The translations under genes were made by a program, and so were the position numbers. A DNA stretch of 64,000 nucleotides, taken from assembly GCA_030054095.1 (NCBI GenBank), contig JASGCO010000001.1:334831-398830 (forward strand), written 5' to 3'. Below the pieces are notes generated by a model. It was given only the letters and a program-made list of their open reading frames with translations, did not search any database and was not told the origin of the DNA. Shown here one piece after another: positions 10,311 to 17,055 of this stretch (position 1 is its first letter; every line of letters starts with the position of its first letter). Origin of the DNA: Sediminibacterium sp. GTDB taxonomy: Bacteria > Bacteroidota > Bacteroidia > B-17B0 > Aurantibacillaceae.

Positions 10311-11422
10311 GCTGTTAATTGATTTAATATGTTTGCTATATACTGCGTTTGCTCTTTGGTTAAAAGATCGTAGAGGGGTAAGGCTAATCCCTGCTTGTAT
10401 GCTTTCAACGCATTTGGAAAGAGTGTTTCGCAATGGAGTTTATATTTTTTCTGAAACGAGTTCATGTAAGGCATACATTGCGCGCCATAATTAACACCAA
10501 TGTTCTTTTCGCGAAACTTCACAATAAGTGCATCGCGGTCAATACGCTCATCCACAAGGATGTGAAACGTTTGCCAGGTGTGTGTAGTATAATCCGGCAC
10601 ATGCGGTAAGGTTACGTTATTTGTAGTTACCTCATTAAAATAAATGCTTGCCAATTCCTGTTTATAACGAATACCTCCCTGCAAACGCGGCATTTGTGAA
10701 TACACCAGCGCGGCCTGAAAATCCGTCATGCGGTAATTAAAACCGAATGCGGTAAAATCCATCTTCCCATCTATGATATCGGTTCCGTGGTTCCGCAATA
10801 ATTTTACCATTTTGTCGAGTTGTCCATTATTGGTAATCAGCACCCCGCCTTCACCACTGCTTATGGCTTTCCGTGGATGCAGAGAAAAAGACCCGAAATC
10901 GCCAAACGATCCTACATGTTTTCCTTTATAGAAAGCACCAAGTGCACAAGCTGCATCTTCGATTACATAGAGTTTGTGTTTGTTGGCAATATTTACAATG
11001 GCCTCTATGTCGCAGGCCAAACCAAATTCATGAACAGGGATAATGGCTTTGGTTTGCGGCGTAATAGCAGATTCTATTTTAGCGACATCAATATTAAATG
11101 TGGCCAGATCAATATCTACAAATACCGGTTTGGCGCCAACCAACTCTACTACATTGGCGGTAGCCATGTAAGAAAAAGCAGGTACAATGACCTCATCGCC
11201 TGGTTTAATACCCAATGCTACCAGCGCCAGATGAAGTGTCGCTGTGCCATTACTTACCGCCGAAGCATAAGCCGCTCCCGTTTCCCTGACAAATGTTGTT
11301 TCGAGCTCCCCAACGTATTTGCCTTGTACAAGCATACCGCTTCGTAGCACCTCATTAACCAGTGCAATATCCTGCTCCTGAATATCAGGTTTCGCTAAGG
11401 GGATAAAGGTTGTACTCATCAT
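10307..11422 (-). CDS. DegT/DnrJ/EryC1/StrS-family PLP aminotransferase
   Basis: The 371-residue protein has the sugar aminotransferase signatures: [21 protein letters not shown], and the internal-aldimine lysine K185 in [14 protein letters not shown]. Family members transfer an amino group from glutamate to a keto-sugar nucleotide. The adjacent epimerase/dehydratase and hexapeptide acyltransferase complete the usual oxidation, amination and acetylation series for an N-acetylated amino sugar. The ATG overlaps the stop of the Wzt-like gene by one base (TAATG). Confidence 0.92.
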   Translation of the reverse strand: MMSTTFIPLAKPDIQEQDIALVNEVLRSGMLVQGKYVGELETTFVRETGAAYASAVSNGTATLHLALVALGIKPGDEVIVPAFSYMATANVVELVGAKPVFVDIDLATFNIDVAKIESAITPQTKAIIPVHEFGLACDIEAIVNIANKHKLYVIEDAACALGAFYKGKHVGSFGDFGSFSLHPRKAISSGEGGVLITNNGQLDKMVKLLRNHGTDIIDGKMDFTAFGFNYRMTDFQAALVYSQMPRLQGGIRYKQELASIYFNEVTTNNVTLPHVPDYTTHTWQTFHILVDERIDRDALIVKFREKNIGVNYGAQCMPYMNSFQKKYKLHCETLFPNALKAYKQGLALPLYDLLTKEQTQYIANILNQLTA

Positions 11423-12702
11423 TAATTCGTTATTTGCCAGTTGGCATTCATCCGGGCATAGCCCAGTTTAAAATCGTAGATTAGTCCTTTTTCGCTGGTG
11501 TTGGTCACATTCAGAATATTTATCTCAAGCACATTTTCCAGGTACTCCTGTGTGGCACCATCACTAAGATGCACACCCAGACTGATAAAATATTTACCAG
11601 GCTGTAAGCGATTCTCCAGTGTAACACGGGCTTTCAGCATTCCCTTTTTTACCTGTAATAAATCACTTCCGTAAAGTGTCATGCTATGGAATAATTCTAT
11701 GCCATCGTTGCTGCCGATTCTGGCATCGAGCAATACATCGTTCAGATCTTTTTCAAACGCTATATCCATTGAAATATGAATCGGATTATTGAAATAGATG
11801 CTGTTACCATTACTGAACTCTTCGTTCTCTAGTTTAAGATGGCGTATAAATACGGCACCTGCGTTAATAGTACGGTGATGTGGTTCAATCGTTCCATTAT
11901 TCAACGAGGGATTAAGTGCTTCGAGGTATTTCGCTATACCTTCTGTTACGCGCCCGTCAAAATGTACCTGTCCATTACGCATCACAATGGTACGCTTGCA
12001 AAGACTTTTTACAGCCGCCATGTTATGGCTTACAAACAATACGGTTCTTCCTTCCCCACTGACACTTTTCATTTTACCGAGACACTTATCCTGAAATTCC
12101 TGATCCCCTACGGCCAATACTTCATCTACAATTAATATTTCGGGTTCCAGATGCGCGGCAACAGCAAACGCCAACCGCACGTACATTCCCGAAGAATAAC
12201 GTTTTACCGGTGTATCAATATAGCGTTCTACCCCGCTGAAATCCACGATAGCATCGAACTGCCGGCGGATTTCCGCTTTACTCATGCCCATGATAGCGCC
12301 ATTTAAAAACACATTCTCTCTTCCTGAAAGATCGGGGTGAAAACCGGTCCCCACTTCGAGTAAGGAGGCTACCCGTCCTTTTATTTTATATTCTCCAGTT
12401 GTTGGTGTTGTGGTACGCGATAGTATTTTTAACAAGGTAGATTTTCCTGCGCCATTCTTTCCTATAATGCCCACCACTTCACCCTGATTCACCGAAAAAT
12501 TAATATCGCGTAAGGCCCATACGTATTCTGAATTTCCTTTTTTCGTACGATCGTTGGTTTCTCCTACCTTTAAGAAAGGGTCTTCCTTTCCTCTGACGCG
12601 GTACAGCCAGCGTTTAAAATCGTCGGATAACGTGGAGGTTCCTACCTGTCCTAAACGGTATTGCTTTCCTAATTGCGTTATTTCAATAACCTTGCGGCTC
12701 AT
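11422..12702 (-). CDS. wzt: Polysaccharide ABC exporter ATP-binding protein, Wzt-like
   Basis: The 426-residue protein has an ABC ATPase domain (Walker A GKNGAGKST at 81-89, signature YSSGM near 169-173, Walker B ILIVDE at 189-194). A C-terminal extension of about 170 residues resembles the Wzt carbohydrate-binding domain, which in O-antigen exporters recognises the finished glycan. An insertion rich in charge (residues 40-60) precedes Walker A. With the permease immediately upstream (1-base overlap) it should energise export of the lipid-linked polysaccharide across the inner membrane. The carbohydrate-binding role rests on family knowledge. Confidence 0.92.
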   Translation of the reverse strand: MSRKVIEITQLGKQYRLGQVGTSTLSDDFKRWLYRVRGKEDPFLKVGETNDRTKKGNSEYVWALRDINFSVNQGEVVGIIGKNGAGKSTLLKILSRTTTPTTGEYKIKGRVASLLEVGTGFHPDLSGRENVFLNGAIMGMSKAEIRRQFDAIVDFSGVERYIDTPVKRYSSGMYVRLAFAVAAHLEPEILIVDEVLAVGDQEFQDKCLGKMKSVSGEGRTVLFVSHNMAAVKSLCKRTIVMRNGQVHFDGRVTEGIAKYLEALNPSLNNGTIEPHHRTINAGAVFIRHLKLENEEFSNGNSIYFNNPIHISMDIAFEKDLNDVLLDARIGSNDGIELFHSMTLYGSDLLQVKKGMLKARVTLENRLQPGKYFISLGVHLSDGATQEYLENVLEINILNVTNTSEKGLIYDFKLGYARMNANWQITN

Positions 12703-13559
12703 TACACTGTATCCATAAAGTTGCGTTCGGTACGGTTAAATACCATAATGGAAAAAAAGAGGACAAGTACTACCGCTACTACTGCCACACCCAGATGTAA
12801 AGGTGAAAAATACCCTTGTCCTGTTAATCCAAATTTGATAGCTTCTGTTACCGACATCACTGGGTTCATCATTAACACAAAACGAGTCTTTTCACTAAAG
12901 GTGGATGCAGGGAATACAATGCCGCTTACGAACATAAAGAGCTGAAGTCCGAAACCCAGCAGAAACGAAAAATCGCGGTACTTGGTAGTGACGGCTGAAA
13001 ACAAAACGCCGAGGCCCAATGCAAATAGTCCTAACAACACAATCAAAAAAGGCTGAAGCACCAATAACCCATACTGTGGATGAAGATCGTTTGTGGTAAC
13101 AAGGTAATACCCATAAACACACAACATCATCAGCATTTGAATACCCAAACGAATCAAATTAGACACAATTACCGATACGGGCATAACCATGCGCGGGAAA
13201 TACACTTTGCCGAATACAGATGCGTTCGTAATAAAGGTATTGGAGGTTTTGGTAAAACACTCGGCAAAATACAGCCAGTAGGTTTGACCAATGAGGTAAA
13301 ACAATAAGGGCGGCAAATTGTCTGTTTTAAACTGAGCCTGTTTGGATAAAAATGTATAGAGTAATGTGGTGAACAGTGGCTGTAAAAACATCCAAACGGG
13401 CCCAAGGATGGTTTGTTTATACAATGCGGTTAAGTCCCGTTTTACCATCAGGATAATTAAATCGCGGTAGGCCCAGAGTTCTTTCAGGTTAAGCCTGAAG
13501 AAAGCCCCTTGCGGTTTAACAATCAGATCCCAGTCGGTATTGGTATTCGTCGAAGACAC
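12702..13559 (-). CDS. wzm: Polysaccharide ABC exporter permease, Wzm-like (ABC-2)
   Basis: The 285-residue integral membrane protein has the ABC-2 permease pattern. A cytoplasmic N-terminus contains LWAYRDLIILMVKRDLTALY and is followed by PVWMFLQPLF and about six hydrophobic segments. The last, near 255-275, has a run of V, A and L. It forms the channel for the Wzt-like ATPase encoded next, which overlaps it by one base. Permeases of this type are about 260-290 residues, so it looks full length. It marks the ABC-dependent route of export. Confidence 0.92.
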   Translation of the reverse strand: MSSTNTNTDWDLIVKPQGAFFRLNLKELWAYRDLIILMVKRDLTALYKQTILGPVWMFLQPLFTTLLYTFLSKQAQFKTDNLPPLLFYLIGQTYWLYFAECFTKTSNTFITNASVFGKVYFPRMVMPVSVIVSNLIRLGIQMLMMLCVYGYYLVTTNDLHPQYGLLVLQPFLIVLLGLFALGLGVLFSAVTTKYRDFSFLLGFGLQLFMFVSGIVFPASTFSEKTRFVLMMNPVMSVTEAIKFGLTGQGYFSPLHLGVAVVAVVLVLFFSIMVFNRTERNFMDTV

Positions 13560-13565
13560 GTAATT

Positions 13566-14321
13566 TTATTCTTTAATAACCGATTCGCGGCTTGGAAAAT
13601 TAATCAGTACACCCATTCCTTTTTTACTATAAACTGCCATACTACCGATAGCGGCGGCATTGGCATTTACATCGTACAATACTGTTTTGAGATGATCAAT
13701 GTTACCACATCCGCCACAGGCAATAACCGGCACTTCTACTTCGTGAATCAGACGTTTTATAATCTCATTATCAAACCCCTCCCAGGTGCCGTCGTTATCC
13801 ACGCTGTACAGCATCAACTCCCCTACACCCAGATCGTTGGCCAGATAACGGGCGTATTCAGAAAGATCCTGTTTTATTTTATGTCCGATATATGAATACG
13901 GTGCTTTGGCACCGAATAACGGTTTTTTAAAATCAATACAGGCCACTACTGCCTGCGCTCCGTAATGAGCTACTACTTTTTTTATGACTTCCGGGTTTTC
14001 CTGAATGAGTGCATTTACAACTACTTTTTCGATCCCGATTTTATAGAGGGTTGCAAAATCGTCGAATGTTTTTACGCCACCACCATAGGCAAAAGGCATA
14101 AAGGCTTCGCTGGCCATATCGGCAATTTTATCAAAATTAGGTTTGCGCTTTTGTTTCGACGCGTTGATGTCTATCAAAATGAGTTCATCTACCTCTTTTT
14201 CATTATAGATTTTTATGGCATTGATAGGGTCGCCAATGTAAGACGGGTTTTTAAATTTTACCGTTTTTACTAAACCTACTCCATCGTAAAGCAGGCAGGG
14301 CATGATGCGTTTGAGAGCCAT
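13566..14321 (-). CDS. HisF-like ammonia-channel subunit of sugar acetamidino modification (AglZ/HisF2 family)
   Basis: The 251-residue TIM barrel resembles HisF, with YIGDPINAIKIYNEKEVDEL and AYGGGVKTF. The canonical catalytic Asp11 is replaced: the first strand reads MPCLLYDG instead of the usual CLDV. The second catalytic Asp persists in ACIDFKK. That pattern fits the HisF2 paralogues found with WbpG/PseA, which deliver ammonia to the amidotransferase rather than close the imidazole ring. No other histidine genes are present. It overlaps the HisH-like gene by one base (TAATG). Histidine biosynthesis is therefore unlikely. Confidence 0.88.
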   Translation of the reverse strand: MALKRIMPCLLYDGVGLVKTVKFKNPSYIGDPINAIKIYNEKEVDELILIDINASKQKRKPNFDKIADMASEAFMPFAYGGGVKTFDDFATLYKIGIEKVVVNALIQENPEVIKKVVAHYGAQAVVACIDFKKPLFGAKAPYSYIGHKIKQDLSEYARYLANDLGVGELMLYSVDNDGTWEGFDNEIIKRLIHEVEVPVIACGGCGNIDHLKTVLYDVNANAAAIGSMAVYSKKGMGVLINFPSRESVIKE

Positions 14322-14932
14322 TATATTTTAGAAAAATTTTCCAATATATTCATTCCAAATTTCAGACTTTTTTCGGGATGAAACTGGGCACCGAAAATAT
14401 TGTCTTTATTTACCATACAGGTAAAATCCTGTCCATAATGGCAGGTAGCTAGGCTTTGTGTTTCATCGAAACATTTTACATAATACGAATGCACAAAATA
14501 GAACCGGTTTCTGCGTTCTGTATCAATCAGTGGATTCGGCCGTTTTACCTGAACGTAGTTCCAACCCATGTGCGGCACTTTTAGCTTTAATGCCGGATCG
14601 AGATTAAAACGGAGCGTCTCACCATCAATATACCCCAATCCTTCCTTCTTTCCCTCTTCGCTTCGTTTGGTTAACAGCTGCATCCCCAAACAAATCCCTA
14701 ACAGCGGGACTTTTTCTTCCAGTACTTTTTTATTCAATACCGGAATAAGGTTGGATAGCTCCAGGTGGTTCATTCCGGCATCAAAAGCCCCTACACCCGG
14801 CAAGAGCAATTTATCCGCTTTTTCAATTACATCTGTTTGTCCGGAGATACACACATCACTGACTCCGATCTTTTTAAACATGTTTAAAACCGAAGCTAAA
14901 TTACCTATACCGTAGTCTATAATGACGATCAT
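14321..14932 (-). CDS. HisH-like glutaminase subunit of sugar acetamidino modification
   Basis: The 203-residue class I glutaminase has LLGICLGMQLL with nucleophile C81 and the C-terminal GAQFHPEKS carrying His and Glu of the triad. It should hydrolyse glutamine and pass ammonia through the HisF-like partner, which follows with a one-base overlap, to the N-acetyl sugar amidotransferases downstream. The ATG overlaps the stop of the preceding epimerase as ATGA. Sequence alone does not separate HisH from HisH2; the partner and operon decide. Confidence 0.88.
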   Translation of the reverse strand: MIVIIDYGIGNLASVLNMFKKIGVSDVCISGQTDVIEKADKLLLPGVGAFDAGMNHLELSNLIPVLNKKVLEEKVPLLGICLGMQLLTKRSEEGKKEGLGYIDGETLRFNLDPALKLKVPHMGWNYVQVKRPNPLIDTERRNRFYFVHSYYVKCFDETQSLATCHYGQDFTCMVNKDNIFGAQFHPEKSLKFGMNILENFSKI

Positions 14933-15900
14933 ATTTCAAATTGCGCTTTATACCAGTTAATGGTTACATCAAGCCCTGCTTCTAAATCCACTTCCGGCTT
15001 ATACCCCAACAGTTTTGCCGCTTTATCAATGTCCGCAAAACTATTTTTAATTTCGCCAACACGAGGTGATTTGTAATTTACTTCCAGATCGGAACCGAGC
15101 TTATTTTTTATGAACTGGTATAATTGATTCACCGAAACCGTAGCACCATAAGCTACATTAAACACTTGCCCAAACGCGTCTTTATTGTTTGTAATGGCAG
15201 CCAAAAGGTTCGCCTGTACTACATTCTGTACAAAGGTAAAATCCCGTTGATTGGTGCCATCTCCATAAATCACAGACGTTTCGTTACGCAAACAGTTATT
15301 AATAAAAATGGGTATCACCGCTGCATAAGGTCCAGCCGGATTTTGCCGAGGCCCAAACACATTAAAGTATCTCAAGCCAATTAATTCCATACCGTACAAA
15401 TGTGTAAACACATTAGCGTACAACTCATTTGCTGATTTTGTAACCGCATAAGGCGATAAGGGAACTCCCGTCCGTTCTTCCATTTTAGGCAGTGTTTCAT
15501 CACTTCCATATACGGAGGATGAAGACGCGTACACTACCCGTTTAACACCGTTAACCTTTGCCGCCTCTAACACATTTAAAAAACCAGTCAGGTTTGCGTG
15601 ATGTGTAGCCAAAGGATTGGCAATACTCCGTGGCACACTGCCAAGTGCTGCCTGATGCAGAATCACATCGCGATCCTTTGTAGCTTCCAGACAATCTTCG
15701 TAATTGGTAATATCTCCTTTTACAAAACGCACCTTGTTTAAGACCGTTTCAAGATTGCGTTGATATCCTGTTTCAAGATTATCAAGAACCACTATATCAT
15801 TATGGCCAGACTGAACAAGGTGATGAACAATACTACTACCGATAAACCCAGCTCCACCTGTTATTAAAATCCGCTTTTTTAAAATCTCCATAAATCTCAC
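14929..15900 (-). CDS. NAD-dependent sugar-nucleotide epimerase (WbpP/TviC-like SDR)
   Basis: The 323-residue SDR has [20 protein letters not shown], the catalytic YAVTK in PLSPYAVTKSANELYA, and LRYFNVFGPRQNPAGPYAAV, which is typical of UDP-GlcNAc(A) 4-epimerases such as WbpP or TviC. It probably supplies a galacto-configured amino sugar or its uronic acid for the glycan. The start is GTG at 15898-15900, overlapping the UpxY-type gene as GTGA; an ATG three codons later is possible. The 4-epimerase call is by resemblance; substrate not certain. Confidence 0.87.
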   Translation of the reverse strand: MRFMEILKKRILITGGAGFIGSSIVHHLVQSGHNDIVVLDNLETGYQRNLETVLNKVRFVKGDITNYEDCLEATKDRDVILHQAALGSVPRSIANPLATHHANLTGFLNVLEAAKVNGVKRVVYASSSSVYGSDETLPKMEERTGVPLSPYAVTKSANELYANVFTHLYGMELIGLRYFNVFGPRQNPAGPYAAVIPIFINNCLRNETSVIYGDGTNQRDFTFVQNVVQANLLAAITNNKDAFGQVFNVAYGATVSVNQLYQFIKNKLGSDLEVNYKSPRVGEIKNSFADIDKAAKLLGYKPEVDLEAGLDVTINWYKAQFEI

Positions 15901-16397
15901 TGCGTTTTTTCCAGCACCTCTTTGGGTAATCTAATTTGTAACTGATAGTCGATGCTACGGATAGCCACATAACAAATGTGTTCATTGCCAGTCATCACCA
16001 CTTTCCCTTCAAGCCCCTTAAAGGGTCCTGTTTTAATAGCCACCGCATCTCCTTCTTTTACATCTACACCAAAGTGGCCTTCTGCGTAGTACCCTTTAAG
16101 TTCTATTGCTCTTAACACGTCTATCTCTTCTTCTCTGATAATAGCATCGGAACCGTTGTACCGAACGTACTGAATCACTCCATTAACGGTAAAAACCACA
16201 TCGCGTTGTTGCGGAAGCGTTTTAACAAAAACATACCCGTTAATAAGCGGTACACTTACTCTTTTTTTCCGGTCACTCCACTGCCGAAGTTCTGTTTTTA
16301 AAGGCAGGTAAGCCTCTATTTGTTTTTCCCGGAGAGCAGCCACTACTTTTTTCTCGGCCCTTGAATTTACATATAACGCTTTCCAGTTTACTACCAT
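15897..16397 (-). CDS. UpxY/NusG-family transcription antiterminator
   Basis: The 166-residue protein has an NGN domain (NWKALYVNSRAEKKVVAAL, LINGYVFVKT) and a C-terminal KOW motif (VAIKTGPFKGLEGKVV). In Bacteroidota, UpxY-type NusG paralogues are the first or early genes of capsule loci and let RNA polymerase read through the long operon downstream. Its position near the promoter-proximal end of this minus-strand operon fits. The 65-base leader between the winged-helix gene and this one contains a hairpin at 16413-16438 that could be its loading signal; that link is a guess. Confidence 0.92.
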   Translation of the reverse strand: MVVNWKALYVNSRAEKKVVAALREKQIEAYLPLKTELRQWSDRKKRVSVPLINGYVFVKTLPQQRDVVFTVNGVIQYVRYNGSDAIIREEEIDVLRAIELKGYYAEGHFGVDVKEGDAVAIKTGPFKGLEGKVVMTGNEHICYVAIRSIDYQLQIRLPKEVLEKTQ

Positions 16398-16412
16398 CTT
16401 TCCACAGCTTCG

Positions 16413-16438
16413 CCACCTCAGTCACATTGACCAAGTGG
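16413..16438 (-). other. Stem-loop in the leader of the UpxY-type gene
   Basis: CCAC/GTGG and GTCA/TGAC form two stacked 4-bp stems with a small internal loop and a 3-base terminal loop. It lies 15 bases upstream of the antiterminator start and has no T-tract, so it is not an obvious terminator. RfaH-type and UpxY factors use a structured leader or non-template hairpin for recruitment, so this is a candidate site. Support is limited to the pairing and position. Confidence 0.3.
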
Positions 16439-16462
16439 TTTTATCCGTCAGCTTTTAATCAG

Positions 16463-16993
16463 TTACTTATTCCAAATCAATAATGGTGGTGTCCGTCCCT
16501 CTTTAATAAGAGAGAGATCAAAACCATCTTTAGAATAAACCCTGAATTTAATTTTTTTATTAATCTTCTTTTCCGCTTTAGCAATCAATTCTACCAAATA
16601 ATCGGTGTTAATATCTCCTACCAAAACAAGACTAATTTCTTCACTATCCAGACCATTGGCTAATTTCCCTGTTAAATACACTTTCTCCAGATTACCAATT
16701 TTCTGCAGTGTATAATCCACCACGTAATCGATCCCCACCATCTTTTTAACAATACTGTTTATTTCGCCAAATAAGGGATGTTTAACGTTAGCTTTAAAGT
16801 ACTTTTTATTTCCCTGAAGAAAAGAATGTAAGAATCCCGCCTTTTCAAACCGGTTCAATTCCACACGAATGGAATTGGTTGACTCATTAAATTCTTCCTC
16901 TAACCCTCTGAGATAGGAAACAGAATGCTCATTCAAAAAAAACTTGAGGAGGATTTTAATTCGCGTCTTAGATGAAATAAGGGCTTCCAGCAT
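16463..16993 (-). CDS. Winged-helix transcriptional regulator with degenerate nucleotidyltransferase-like domain
   Basis: The 176-residue protein begins with an ArsR/MarR-like winged helix (about residues 1-75: LISSKTRIKILLKFFLNE, ELNRFEKAGFLHSFLQGNKK). The C-terminal part (about 100-160) reads VYLTGKLANGLDSEEISLVL, which resembles the start of MNT-type nucleotidyltransferase domains. The paired aspartates of an active enzyme are not evident, so it may be a ligand-sensing relic. It sits between Wzc and UpxY at the head of the polysaccharide operon. A perfect palindrome ends 3 bases before its ATG, suggesting autoregulation. The DNA-binding call is good; the C-terminal assignment is tentative. 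Confidence 0.75.
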   Translation of the reverse strand: MLEALISSKTRIKILLKFFLNEHSVSYLRGLEEEFNESTNSIRVELNRFEKAGFLHSFLQGNKKYFKANVKHPLFGEINSIVKKMVGIDYVVDYTLQKIGNLEKVYLTGKLANGLDSEEISLVLVGDINTDYLVELIAKAEKKINKKIKFRVYSKDGFDLSLIKEGRTPPLLIWNK

Positions 16994-16995
16994 TT

Positions 16996-17014
16996 TGAGT
17001 AATAAAATTACTCA
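16996..17014 (-). promoter_or_regulatory. Perfect palindrome, candidate operator of the winged-helix gene
   Basis: TGAGTAAT and ATTACTCA form an 8-bp perfect inverted repeat around a 3-base AAA/TTT centre. The palindrome ends 2 bases upstream of the ATG at 16991-16993, inside the 62-base gap after Wzc. A symmetric site directly next to the start of a winged-helix gene is what an autoregulatory operator looks like. As RNA it would also form a hairpin masking the start codon, so translational control is an alternative. Confidence 0.5.
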
Positions 17015-17055
17015 TTTTTTAACGTTATAACAATAAGACTTGATAAGTGAGCGAA

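Noticed and set aside
13566..14932. Histidine biosynthesis genes hisH/hisF
   Set aside because: The barrel lacks Asp11, no other his genes adjoin, and two WbpG-like partners are present.
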